From: Neolewinella persica DSM 23188
GTDB taxonomy: Bacteria; Bacteroidota; Bacteroidia; Chitinophagales; Saprospiraceae
NCBI RefSeq assembly: GCF_000373105.1
Contig: NZ_KB890423.1
Coordinates: forward strand, 82,786-146,785
Direction: 5' to 3'
DNA: 64,000 nt
Of this stretch, positions 17,811 to 26,372 are shown piece by piece; within the stretch, counting starts at the first letter, position 1, and each line of letters starts with the position of its first letter. The position numbers and the translations under genes are program-made. Below the pieces are notes generated by a model. The model worked only from the letters and a program-made list of their open reading frames with translations, was not told the DNA's origin and made no database searches.

Positions 17811-20800
17811 TCACTCCATCTCATACCGAATATCCGTATCCGGCAGCACCTTCCGCCAGTAGGCCACTTCCTCGGGTGGGATGCTGGTGCCGCGCAGGTC
17901 GAGGATTTTCAGGGTGGGGGCCAGGTTGATGAAGGTTTTGGGGAGGGTGTGGATGTTGGGGGAGGTGTTGTAAGTGGTGAGATACGGTCCGGGAGGTGCG
18001 TAAATTGGGCTAGTTAAATATATTTCTTTGATTTCAGCAAACCCGAGCCAGTCGTTCAAGGTAATTTGCTTGTCTTTATCCCCATTCATTACGAGAAACA
18101 GTACGTTTATCTTGTTTGTCTTCACATTAGAGGGGGGAAGACTATCTAATAGAGCATTTCTTTCGACAAAAAGAGTGTCAATATTTACTGACCAGGGTGA
18201 TGTTGACAAGGATGAAATCGAGCGATTATAATTAATGTTTAACCTTTGGAGGTTTATGGTTTCTTTCCAGGTGGGTACGTCGCTTAAGACTTCGTTGCCG
18301 CTAATTTCAAGTTTTTGAAGTTGGTCCAGCCCTTGCCAAGTGGGTAAGTCTCTTAAGGCGTTATTACCCCAGATTTCAAGTTTTTGAAGTTGGTTCAGCC
18401 CTTGCCAATTGGGTAATTCCCATAAACTACTATTGTTGCTAATTTCAAGTGTCTGTAGTTGTTCCAGCCCTTGCCAAGCCGGTAAGGTGTCTAGTCTGCC
18501 GCTAATTACAAGTTTTTGCAGTCGGCCCAGGCCTTGCCAGGTGGGTAAATTGTATAAACTATAATTGTTGGTGATTTCAAGTTTTTGCAGTTGTTCCAGC
18601 CCTTCCCAAGTGGGTAAGTCGCTTAAGGAATTATTGTAATGAAGTATAAGTTGCTGTAGCTTTTCCAGCCCTTGCCAGGAGGGTAAAGTATCCAGGTTGT
18701 GGCTGGCACTAATTTCAAGTTTTTGAAGTTGGTCCAGCCCTTGCCAGGAGGGTAAGGCGCTTAGGACGTTGTTGCCGCTAATTTCAAGTTTTTGCAGTTG
18801 TTCCAGCCCTTCCCAAGTGGGTAAGTCGCTTAAGACGTCGTTGCTATTAATTTCAAGTTTTTGCAGTTGTTCCAGCCCTTCCCAAGAGGGCAAGGCGAAT
18901 AAATTATAATTACTACTAATTACAAGATTTGTTAAGTTGTCTAATTTTTTTATTGCCTTAGGAATACTAATAATTCCTAACGGGTAATCATTTCTTACTG
19001 GCCCAAGATAAATACTATCAATATCCGTCAAATCACGACTTCCGACCTCCCGCTCCCAAATCCCCAAAGTACTCTCCAGCTGTGCAATCCGTATTTCAGT
19101 CATTGTAAACTGCAAAAAAGTATCCTGTTTGATTAAAAGCTCCCTAAAACCAGCTAACGATTCCTCAATTTCTCCTTTAAGAATTTGCTCATCCTTCTTT
19201 GCCGTAGCCTTAGCAATTCCTAAATATTTTTCCGCAAGGGCTTCTTCCAAACTACCTTCTTCCGCAAAAAACCGCGCCGCCCCCCAATAAGTAACCGCAT
19301 CCCGCCAAGCGCCCTCACCGAAGAAGTCATTCCCCCGGTCCAGCAAATACTGGAAGGCATCGTCTTCTGCCAGGGCTTCATTCAGGGCGGCGGCGCGGGC
19401 GGCGCGCTCCACTGCTTCGTTTCGGGCACTGGTGGCCAGGCGAGTTTGCTCATTGGCTATTTCTCGCTGCTGATCAGCCGTATCCTTAGCAGCCACGGCA
19501 ATACTCGTCTGTAGTTTCGCCTCGGTAATATTGTCTTCTGCCACCAGCCGCAAACTATCTGCAATAATCGTCTTCCGCTGAGCATCCGCCTGCGCTTCTT
19601 CAGCCTCCTGCCGTTGTCCCAAAGCCCATACAAAAGCCCCCACAGCCAAAACTGCCAAAACCGCCATCACCCCCCCAAACAACCGCTCCCGCCGCCGCTT
19701 TTTTTGCTCCGCCAGCAGCACCGCTTCCTGCTCCTTCAGCTTAGCCTCAGCCGCCAATTTCTGCTCTTCCAACAAAGCAGCCGCAAGCCTCTCTTCACGG
19801 CCCTTCCGCGAAGCAAGGGCAGGAACCAATAGCGTATCATGGCTCAGCTCATAGCTCAAGCCGCCAGTGCTGTTCGGCTCCCGACGGAGGAGGTAGCTTT
19901 CAACTAATCTGTCGAGAAAGGGCTGATCTACTCCTTCCAAGCGGTACTCCTGAAGGAGTGCTCGCCCATCCACACTCATGCGGAGGCCAGTTCCGTCTTC
20001 CGCTACCTGAACGAGTCTATCTTCAATCATCCGACGGGCCACGGGCTGAAGGCCGGGGGCTACCGCGCCGATTTGGCGGGCATAATAGTCTTCCATGACC
20101 TGGTTCGTCGCAGGCAGGTCGGAGACTTCCACGTCGGGTAAGCCGTTGCCGTCCCGGTCCGGGATCTCGCCAGCGATTACGCGGGCCTCGATGGCGTTGC
20201 AGAATACCTGTAACAAGAAGGCTTCTACGCCACCACCGGCTCCGGGCTGGGAGTTTTGCAGGGTTTTCAGGAGGTGAGCCAGGGTATCGGGACGGTACTC
20301 GAAGGGTGGGGAGGCAAAATCATGGCCTCCGGTAGCTACAGCGCCGAGCAGTGCAGGCTGCACGATGGCTGCCTGTGCCTGGGTAGGGGAGAGGGGGCCG
20401 AGTTGGAGGCGTTTATGGAGGATGGCGGGGAGGCGGTCCTGTAACCGGTCGAGCTCGCTGAGCCGGTCGGAGCGGATGGAAAAGAGGGCACGAACGTCGA
20501 TTCGGCGACTGAGGTAGCTCAGGGTCTCTTCCTCCAGCTTGTCGTCGTTCTCTTCAAGGTAGCGGGGGTAATCTGTGTACAGCAGTTCCGCAAGTTGTTC
20601 TTTGAAGGCGGCCTGTTGATCGGTGGGGTAGGTGAAGAATTCCTCGAACTGATCGAAGATGAGGACCAGGTGGGCGTTGTCGGGGAGGTTTTGGCGCTTC
20701 CAGTCGCCCCAGAGTGTTTTGGGTAGGGTAGCGGGCAAGTTGGTGCTGGTGGGTGCGATGCCCCATGCCTTCAAGGCGGCAGATTGCTGGAAACGGTACT

Positions 20801-21089
20801 TGTCGAAGAGGTCTGCTCCGGCCTGCCAGGCGTTGAAATGGATCACCAAAGGCAGGTACAAGCGGCGACCCCGATCATTTTCAGCGGTCATCCATGGTAA
20901 AAGGCCAGCCTGAATGAGGGAAGACTTGCCGTAGCCGGACTTTCCGTAGAGCACGGTCAGTCGCTCTCCGCTTACAGTACTGAATAGGCGTTGGGTATCC
21001 TCCTCGCGGCCGAAGAAGATGCCTTGCTGCTCCGTCCGGAAGGGCTGGACACCGGGGTAACGATTGCGGTTAGCTGCCTTAGCCATCAA
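17811..21089 (-). CDS. nSTAND1-type NTPase with transmembrane helix and LRR array
   Basis: This 1092-residue protein opens with the nSTAND1 block YPGVQPF...FFGREED. Walker A is GKSGYGKSS (near residue 50), Walker B is LIFDQFEEFF (near 145), and SIRSDRLSELD is a likely sensor region; the NTPase spans about 10-420. A basic patch and one hydrophobic helix near 470-490 follow, then a charged, heptad-like region (490-590), a short helical segment (590-700), and about ten 23-residue leucine-rich repeats (L-x-x-L-Q-K-L-E-I-...-L-P-x-W-x-G, about 715-955). STAND proteins are signal-sensing switches used in biological conflict. Here the LRRs take the place of the common WD40 or TPR sensor. The start overlaps the 3' end of the SIR2-like gene by 11 bases, so the two form one unit. 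The role in defence is inferred from architecture. Confidence 0.85.
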   Translation of the reverse strand: MMAKAANRNRYPGVQPFRTEQQGIFFGREEDTQRLFSTVSGERLTVLYGKSGYGKSSLIQAGLLPWMTAENDRGRRLYLPLVIHFNAWQAGADLFDKYRFQQSAALKAWGIAPTSTNLPATLPKTLWGDWKRQNLPDNAHLVLIFDQFEEFFTYPTDQQAAFKEQLAELLYTDYPRYLEENDDKLEEETLSYLSRRIDVRALFSIRSDRLSELDRLQDRLPAILHKRLQLGPLSPTQAQAAIVQPALLGAVATGGHDFASPPFEYRPDTLAHLLKTLQNSQPGAGGGVEAFLLQVFCNAIEARVIAGEIPDRDGNGLPDVEVSDLPATNQVMEDYYARQIGAVAPGLQPVARRMIEDRLVQVAEDGTGLRMSVDGRALLQEYRLEGVDQPFLDRLVESYLLRREPNSTGGLSYELSHDTLLVPALASRKGREERLAAALLEEQKLAAEAKLKEQEAVLLAEQKKRRRERLFGGVMAVLAVLAVGAFVWALGQRQEAEEAQADAQRKTIIADSLRLVAEDNITEAKLQTSIAVAAKDTADQQREIANEQTRLATSARNEAVERAARAAALNEALAEDDAFQYLLDRGNDFFGEGAWRDAVTYWGAARFFAEEGSLEEALAEKYLGIAKATAKKDEQILKGEIEESLAGFRELLIKQDTFLQFTMTEIRIAQLESTLGIWEREVGSRDLTDIDSIYLGPVRNDYPLGIISIPKAIKKLDNLTNLVISSNYNLFALPSWEGLEQLQKLEINSNDVLSDLPTWEGLEQLQKLEISGNNVLSALPSWQGLDQLQKLEISASHNLDTLPSWQGLEKLQQLILHYNNSLSDLPTWEGLEQLQKLEITNNYSLYNLPTWQGLGRLQKLVISGRLDTLPAWQGLEQLQTLEISNNSSLWELPNWQGLNQLQKLEIWGNNALRDLPTWQGLDQLQKLEISGNEVLSDVPTWKETINLQRLNINYNRSISSLSTSPWSVNIDTLFVERNALLDSLPPSNVKTNKINVLFLVMNGDKDKQITLNDWLGFAEIKEIYLTSPIYAPPGPYLTTYNTSPNIHTLPKTFINLAPTLKILDLRGTSIPPEEVAYWRKVLPDTDIRYEME
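18246..18945 (-). repeat. Tandem 69-base coding repeats (LRR array)
   Basis: About ten units of roughly 69 bases, such as ATTTCAAGTTTTTGCAGTTG plus TTCCAGCCCTTGCCAAGTGG, follow each other with high DNA identity, not only protein identity. One unit is shorter and a few are longer by whole codons. They encode 23-residue leucine-rich repeats of the STAND protein. DNA-level similarity indicates recent duplication or ongoing homogenisation, which could change the number of units. Confidence 0.85.
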
Positions 21090-22194
21090 CGGGGATTTTG
21101 GTGACCAGAGATAGGAGGGCGTAACGAATGCGGTTCAGCACCAACCGGAGATCTTCGGCGGAGGCTGTACCATTTTGTTGTGTTTTTAAATAGTCGCGAT
21201 ACTGCCCCTGCAAAAGCGGTAGGGTAGTCGTTGTTTCTTTCGAAAGAAGCACGCCTTTAAGGGCCGTGAAAGCCTGTTCAAAATCACCCGCAATCAACAA
21301 CTGACGAACCTTGATGGCGGCTGGAGCGTCCGGCTCGGTTAGCTCGCGCAGCAGGCCGGGGCTCGCCGCGCAAGCGGCGTGGATGTCGGAGAAATCTTCG
21401 CGGGATAGCGACTGGTGGGTAATGTTGAATTGCTTGAGAATGAACTGGCGGTTGTTATCGCTCAGGTCGCAAAGGATGGGGTAATTCTGGTTGTAATTAT
21501 TGAACGGACTGTCGAGCTGGTTGATGTAGTGCAGGAAGAGTTGGAGGTACCAGCGTTCCAGTTCCACGCCGAGGAGGACGAAGTGGTCTGCTTCCCTGAG
21601 TTTGTCGGTCAGTTCGCGGGGAACCCCGGTGTCAGAAAGCAGGTATTTGAGCCGGTCGAAAAGGTCGTGGTAATCGAGGACGGTAGAATCCATCTTATCC
21701 AGTGCGCTACCGGCAAGGTTGTAAAGGAGGGGGCGCTCCTTGCCATTGGGGTAGGCGAGTTCTTTTAGCTCTGGCTTATCGTGGGTAGTGAAGTAGTCAA
21801 ATTGCGGCTCGCGCCAGTAAGTGACGAAGGCGTCCCACACTCTTTTGTCCGGGTTCAGGTTAAGGATGACGGGAAAGGGGATGGCGACGATCTGTCGGAG
21901 TAGCTCAGCGTCAGGTTGCCATTCGTCGGTTCGGGCTACTTCCCGAATGCACTTGCGGGCACGGCGTTTGGCCTTAGCGTCCCGAAATTGGAAGAGGTTA
22001 TCGCGCTCGTAGAAATGTCCGATACCTTCTCCAACCTCAGCCTGCACCCGCGTCCGCGCCAACTCACTGAAGGACGTTTGCTCTGCGCCCCGGTAGTAGG
22101 GAATAGCGTCTGGCCCCAACACGAGGATGGCTTCTCCGTCGCGGATACTATCTACGAGGTCTTCCCAATCCGGTGGGGTAGGCGTTTCTGACAT
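21079..22194 (-). CDS. Degenerate SIR2-like effector with EAD11-like C-terminal domain
   Basis: The ATG at 22194 gives 371 residues; a GTG at 22221 is in frame but adds only a short polar stretch. The N-terminal two thirds follow the SIR2-like pattern. ILVLGPDAI is at the place of the NAD-binding GAGxS loop, NLNPDKRVWDAF at the TNYDxxLE motif, and YNLAGS at the HGS motif, with a later FVLLGVELERW strand. Several NAD or catalytic residues are replaced, including the motif His. The last 75 residues (LLIAGDFEQAF to LNRIRYALLSLV) look like effector-associated domain 11, an adaptor that links effectors to STAND NTPases. The gene precedes and overlaps the nSTAND1 gene by 11 bases. An NAD-related effector role is inferred; loss of motifs could mean a binding-only protein. 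Confidence 0.6.
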   Translation of the reverse strand: MSETPTPPDWEDLVDSIRDGEAILVLGPDAIPYYRGAEQTSFSELARTRVQAEVGEGIGHFYERDNLFQFRDAKAKRRARKCIREVARTDEWQPDAELLRQIVAIPFPVILNLNPDKRVWDAFVTYWREPQFDYFTTHDKPELKELAYPNGKERPLLYNLAGSALDKMDSTVLDYHDLFDRLKYLLSDTGVPRELTDKLREADHFVLLGVELERWYLQLFLHYINQLDSPFNNYNQNYPILCDLSDNNRQFILKQFNITHQSLSREDFSDIHAACAASPGLLRELTEPDAPAAIKVRQLLIAGDFEQAFTALKGVLLSKETTTTLPLLQGQYRDYLKTQQNGTASAEDLRLVLNRIRYALLSLVTKIPVDG

Positions 22195-22522
22195 TTTTTG
22201 GTACTCTGTATGTATGGGCACGGGAAAGGTAGGGAATATTGCTGGTTAGTGAACTGTTATTGCTTTTGAACCCCTTCCTTGCTCCTGCGTCCCCGCAAAA
22301 TGCTTTTATAATGATGGGGAACTGATTCGATGGGTATGAAAAGGTGTAACCATACGAATTACGAGCACATATCTACATCTCATGCTATACAGAAAAACCT
22401 TGCATATTTGCATCAAGACCATTCATTTCGGTGAAACAACGGAGGTTTTCCTCGTGACATAGAGGACGGTGCCGAAGTTCCGGTAGAGGGCACCACCCAC
22501 CCTACGGCCAAAGAAGACGACA
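22195..22522. other. Divergent intergenic region, SIR2-like gene and Crp-type gene
   Basis: These 328 bases separate two divergent genes. They hold one copy of the dispersed GC-rich repeat (22274-22296). An imperfect CATATTTG box near 22403 could be a -7 element for the Crp-type gene, but no matching -33 box is evident. Confidence 0.35.
22274..22296 (+). repeat. Copy of the dispersed GC-rich repeat
   Basis: TTCCTTGCTCCTGCGTCCCC followed by GC matches the repeat core with a few changes; it lies upstream of the SIR2-like gene. Confidence 0.45.
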
Positions 22523-23104
22523 ATGCCATACCACTTACTAAGAGAAAACATAAACAATTACCTGCCACTTTCTAACAAGGATTTGGACACCATCAGTGAT
22601 TGTTTTACGCTTAAAGAAGTTAGTAAAAAGGTTTTTCTATTAAGGGGAGGTAAGACCTGTAGGTTCGAGGGCTTCGTTTTAGAGGGCTGCTTCAGGGTAT
22701 TTACCTTAGATCAAAAAGGGAATGAGATCAACTTATACTTCGCAGTTGAAGGTTGGTGGTTGATGGACATCGATAGTTTTATGAACCAAACGCCCTCGGA
22801 TTTATACATACAAGCGCTGGAGGATAGTAAAGTGCTCCTGATTAGCAAGGAAAGCAAAAGCAAGTTGTATGATTCGCTTCCAGTAGTGGAGAAGCTGTTT
22901 CGGATTATATTCCAAAAAGCACTGGTTTCGTGGCAAAGACGGTTGATACGCAATCATTGTCTGACCGCCAAAGAACGGTACTTCCATTTTATTGAGGCGT
23001 ATCCGAACATCAGCACAAAATTGAGCAATAAACATATCGCTAGCTATCTGGGAATAAGTCATGAGTTTTTGAGTAAGATTAAAAACTCAAATAAGGCCAC
23101 GTAG
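22523..23104 (+). CDS. Crp/Fnr-family transcription regulator
   Basis: This 193-residue protein has an N-terminal cyclic-nucleotide-binding-like jelly roll (about 20-120; the FVLEGCFRVF and GNEINLYFAVEGWW strands). It ends in a winged helix-turn-helix (about 145-190; LSNKHIASYLGISHEFLSKI as recognition region). The phosphate-binding RxS/T signature of true cAMP binders is not seen, as in many Bacteroidota members of this family, so the ligand is uncertain. It is a single gene, followed after 216 bases by the GlcG/HbpS gene, which it may control. Confidence 0.85.
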   Translation: MPYHLLRENINNYLPLSNKDLDTISDCFTLKEVSKKVFLLRGGKTCRFEGFVLEGCFRVFTLDQKGNEINLYFAVEGWWLMDIDSFMNQTPSDLYIQALEDSKVLLISKESKSKLYDSLPVVEKLFRIIFQKALVSWQRRLIRNHCLTAKERYFHFIEAYPNISTKLSNKHIASYLGISHEFLSKIKNSNKAT

Positions 23105-23320
23105 GAAACTGCTTTAACGGGCGTAAACCAAATTTTCGCATAAGACCGCTGTGTGACTGTTCGGCAGCCTTTGGGTTGCTGTTGAGCAGGCTTTAGCCTG
23201 AAGGTTAATTTACGACTGGTAAGCATAGTTATCAGCAGTTGAACTTGTTCAACTTTTTCATCAGATTCAATCCAGACATTTGCGTAAATAAAACATCAAA
23301 TAGCGCTTAAATAACGGACT

Positions 23321-23815
23321 ATGAAAGACAGTTTTAAACGTATCGTAAATATAAAAACATTGCTTTTAGCTGTCCTCCTTAGTGTTGGTAGTGTTCATGC
23401 CCAAAACGCCTATGACATTACCCACGGAGAAGCCCTGACGGCGATGATGGCGGCAAAAAAGCATGCTGAAAAATCGGATGTTTTGGTAAACATCGCAGTC
23501 GTTGACGCAGGAGCGAACTTAAAAGCCTTCATCCGTATGGATGGTTCGTTTTTAGGAAGTATTGACGTGGCCATCAAAAAGGCTAAAACTTCACGCTACT
23601 TCGATATTGACTCTGGCGAATTGGGGGAATTGACGCAGCCCGGAGGCATCATCTACAATATTGAACATTCTAACGGAGGACTTATGACCTTTCCCGGAGG
23701 GGTCCCAATCAAAGATGAAAATGGAACCATTATCGGAGCGATAGGTGTCAGCGGAGGCACAATCGAACAAGATCGTGCCATTGCTACTGCGGGGGCAAAA
23801 GCTATAATCGAGTAA
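23321..23815 (+). CDS. GlcG/HbpS-family secreted protein
   Basis: This 164-residue protein has a signal peptide (about 1-27, ending HAQN) and one full GlcG/HbpS domain: an AAKKHAEKSD helix, the VAVVDAGANLKAFIRMDG-type strand pair, a GGVPIKD block, and the glycine-rich GAIGVSGGTIEQD end. HbpS relatives bind haem or act as accessory sensors, and GlcG has no settled biochemical role, so the function is open. It sits between a Crp-type regulator and the propeller-Dabb gene, and is followed by a strong inverted repeat. Confidence 0.88.
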   Translation: MKDSFKRIVNIKTLLLAVLLSVGSVHAQNAYDITHGEALTAMMAAKKHAEKSDVLVNIAVVDAGANLKAFIRMDGSFLGSIDVAIKKAKTSRYFDIDSGELGELTQPGGIIYNIEHSNGGLMTFPGGVPIKDENGTIIGAIGVSGGTIEQDRAIATAGAKAIIE

Positions 23816-23838
23816 CTATTTTTTTGGAGAGGAACATC

Positions 23839-23933
23839 CTACTGGACATTTTTGGCTCCCTCTCCGTTGCGCTTTTGGCGAAACGAACCGGAGAGGGCGG
23901 GGGGTGAGGTTGAAAACCAAAAATGTCCAGTAG
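23839..23933. repeat. Long inverted repeat downstream of the GlcG/HbpS gene
   Basis: CTACTGGACATTTTTGG (23839-23855) is exactly complementary to 23917-23933. An inner pair, CCCTCTCCG (23858-23866) and CGGAGAGGG (23889-23897), continues the stem. It may act as a terminator, but its length and inner GC-rich part also resemble a small palindromic element. Confidence 0.6.
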
Positions 23934-24034
23934 TCTGGGAGAGGTATATTAAAGCAGGCTCAAAAGTCTAGCTACAGATAAGTAATTCTTGTCTTAAAAC
24001 ATTGATCATCACTGTTGTACTTAAAAGTAAAATC

Positions 24035-25564
24035 ATGCCTAGTATAAAATACACTATTCTTTTTGGCATAATGCTATTGTCTCAAATCTGTTTGTCTCAA
24101 ACAACGGATGAGCTGATGCTCTACCGGCAAGACTTCAAGAGCATATCCGCTAACAATACGGTTACCATAACCAGTTACGAAAAAAACGAATCTCATTTCG
24201 TGTACGTGGGAGGCTTTGGAGGCCTTGATGTATTCAGCTTAAATAAAGAAGGGCAGCTAACACCGGTGAGCACCCATGAACTATACAAAAAAGAAGGACC
24301 AGCCAGAGGCATGGTTGCCGACAACATTAACGGAACAGACTTCCTATTCGTAGCCAACAAGCACGGGGATGCCATTGAAACGTTTAAGATCCTGGATGAT
24401 GGATCCCTTGAGCAAGTCTCCTTAACCTTAGATACGGAGGAGACTTATCTGGGTACCGCCATTACTTTGCAGGTCGTTCATATGGAACAGGCATCCTACC
24501 TTTTCATTGGAGGGCTAGAAGAAACTCCGGGGTTGAGTAGTTTTAAAATTGAGGATGATGGCAAGTTGACCCACGTCCAGTCTATGCCAGACAATGAGAA
24601 AATTCATACGGACGGCATCATTGGGATGTTTACGCATAAAATCAAGGGTAAAACGTATTTATATACTGGGGGATTCCAAGATAATGGCGTCAGTAGTTTC
24701 AGAGTTGATGAAGATGGTCGGTTCAAAAACATTAATAACATTAGTGACAACACTACGGACAGGTACCTAACGGGCGCTTACCCCGTAACCGGAGTAGAAT
24801 TGGGAGGCAATTATTACGTCATCGTCGGTCACAGGCATCATAAATACTACGATAGAGCTGGCAGCTTCATAAAAAACAAGGACTTCGTCTATCACGGTGA
24901 CGCCGTAAGTGTTTTTAAGATCAATAAAAAGGGAGCTTTGGTGCTTCATTTCACGCTAAAAGATGATGACGGCACGAAACTATCAGGGCAAACCAGAATC
25001 GAAATAGTTTCAGTAACCGACAACGAAGCCGTTCTGGCGGTTGGTACGAGAGACGATGCCAGTATTCAACTTTGCAAGCTTGACGAAAATGGAATTCTTA
25101 GTCCCATCAATTATTTAGAAACTGGATTCTCTATTTATTACGGCTTGAGGTCTCATACAATAGGCGAAGACAACTTTCTCATTGCGGGATCTAATCGGTT
25201 CGATTTGCATAAAGTGGCTGCTTACAAGGTTGCCCCTGGAATTGATCGAAGCGAGAGAGTTCTAAGACACATCGTCAACCTGAAATACAAGGAAGAGGCC
25301 ACGGAAGCGGAACTTGACGATGCGGTTGAAACGTTTTTAAACCTTAAAGACGAAATCCCGGGCATTGCAAATATTGAATGGGGAATAAACGACAGTACGG
25401 AAGGGGCCAGTAAAGGGTTTACTCATTCGTTTATCCTGACCTTCAATGATGAACACGCCAGAGAAGTTTATTTATTTCACAAAGCACATTTAGATCTGGT
25501 GAAAAAAGTGGGGCCAATAATAGCTGATGTTCTGGTTATGGATTACTGGACGAAAGCTAATTGA
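24035..25564 (+). CDS. Seven-repeat propeller protein fused to a Dabb domain
   Basis: The ATG at 24035 is chosen over a TTG at 24002 because it directly precedes a signal peptide (about 1-23, ending CLSQ). That gives 509 residues. Residues about 45-395 contain seven units of the form Y/F-x-h-h-x-G-G-x..D-x-h-x-x-F-K/R-h-x-x-D-G-x-L, consistent with a seven-bladed lactonase-like propeller. The last 100 residues (from VLRHIVNLKYKE to VMDYW) match a stress-responsive alpha-beta barrel (Dabb) domain: a His-containing first strand, a helical middle and a final hydrophobic strand. The pairing suggests a secreted enzyme or binding protein, but the substrate is unknown. The Crp-type regulator and GlcG/HbpS gene are its upstream neighbours. 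Confidence 0.7.
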   Translation: MPSIKYTILFGIMLLSQICLSQTTDELMLYRQDFKSISANNTVTITSYEKNESHFVYVGGFGGLDVFSLNKEGQLTPVSTHELYKKEGPARGMVADNINGTDFLFVANKHGDAIETFKILDDGSLEQVSLTLDTEETYLGTAITLQVVHMEQASYLFIGGLEETPGLSSFKIEDDGKLTHVQSMPDNEKIHTDGIIGMFTHKIKGKTYLYTGGFQDNGVSSFRVDEDGRFKNINNISDNTTDRYLTGAYPVTGVELGGNYYVIVGHRHHKYYDRAGSFIKNKDFVYHGDAVSVFKINKKGALVLHFTLKDDDGTKLSGQTRIEIVSVTDNEAVLAVGTRDDASIQLCKLDENGILSPINYLETGFSIYYGLRSHTIGEDNFLIAGSNRFDLHKVAAYKVAPGIDRSERVLRHIVNLKYKEEATEAELDDAVETFLNLKDEIPGIANIEWGINDSTEGASKGFTHSFILTFNDEHAREVYLFHKAHLDLVKKVGPIIADVLVMDYWTKAN

Positions 25565-25736
25565 TGTTCCAATAACAAGCAATTACTATTTCTCATTAAA
25601 GCATGAATAAGACGCTCGAATCGCCTTAATAAGGAGAATGGAAAATTTGATTTTATATTATTATGTTAACTAGAGTTTTGTAGAAAATTCTTCCCGTCCC
25701 GTTGTAGGGTAGGGGTGAAAGCGCATTTTAGCGATC

Positions 25737-26069
25737 ATGCGTCCGAACCCTAAAAAATTAGTTGTCAGCTGCCTTCTGTTGATAATTATGCTGTATTTGA
25801 TGTTGTACTTATTGATTGGAATGAAGCTTGGTGAAGGCCTGGCAAAGATTGCTAAAAGTGACGTACAAGGTCTGGATTTCGTTTCGCTGCTTTACTTCGT
25901 CACCACTGCAGTTGCAACGTTCTGGCTACAGTATGCATTTTCAAAGACTGAGTCTGGCAGAGATAGTGAGGCAAGAGCATTTGGCTTATCAGGGATAGTT
26001 CTCTTGATACCGCATCTGGCCGTGCTTTTAGTGGTTGTATTAAAATTTGCAAAACATTTATTCCTATAA
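25737..26069 (+). CDS. Small membrane protein of unknown function
   Basis: The 110-residue frame starts with ATG. It has three likely membrane helices (about 9-30, 43-66 and 80-107) joined by short charged loops. No known domain is recognised. The distribution of hydrophobic helices argues for a real protein, although there is no operon partner in close contact: 170 bases upstream and about 300 downstream are empty. Confidence 0.5.
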   Translation: MRPNPKKLVVSCLLLIIMLYLMLYLLIGMKLGEGLAKIAKSDVQGLDFVSLLYFVTTAVATFWLQYAFSKTESGRDSEARAFGLSGIVLLIPHLAVLLVVVLKFAKHLFL

Positions 26070-26372
26070 TTAATATTCTCTTAATCTCAGGCCTTAAACC
26101 CTAATCATTACTATAGCATCATAATCATTGAACGAACTCAAGTAAAACTCACCTTCCTACAATTATTCACTAGCCATTTTTCAAGCAGTGTATATTGGAA
26201 TGAGCGAGAAGCTTTCAACGCTTGGCCACCAGAAGTTGCTGGTGGCTCTAGTGCATGATGTTTAACATAAGTTCTTGGACAAACACGTAAAAAAGTAGTA
26301 GATTAACGCAGCAAGTAAGAAAATGTTTGCTTGAGTCAGCCTTGACAGTTTTTGTAATCGAAACTAAAAGTA
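26070..26372. other. Gap with a small hairpin
   Basis: These 303 bases lie between two membrane-protein genes on the same strand. A short hairpin GCCACCAG/CTGGTGGC (26225-26246, six-base loop) could end the upstream transcript. Nothing else is evident. Confidence 0.4.

Noticed and set aside
18246..18945. Evenly spaced repeats that could look like a CRISPR array
   Set aside because: The 69-base units are in frame, encode leucine-rich repeats of a large protein, and the parts between them are also similar, so there are no true spacers.
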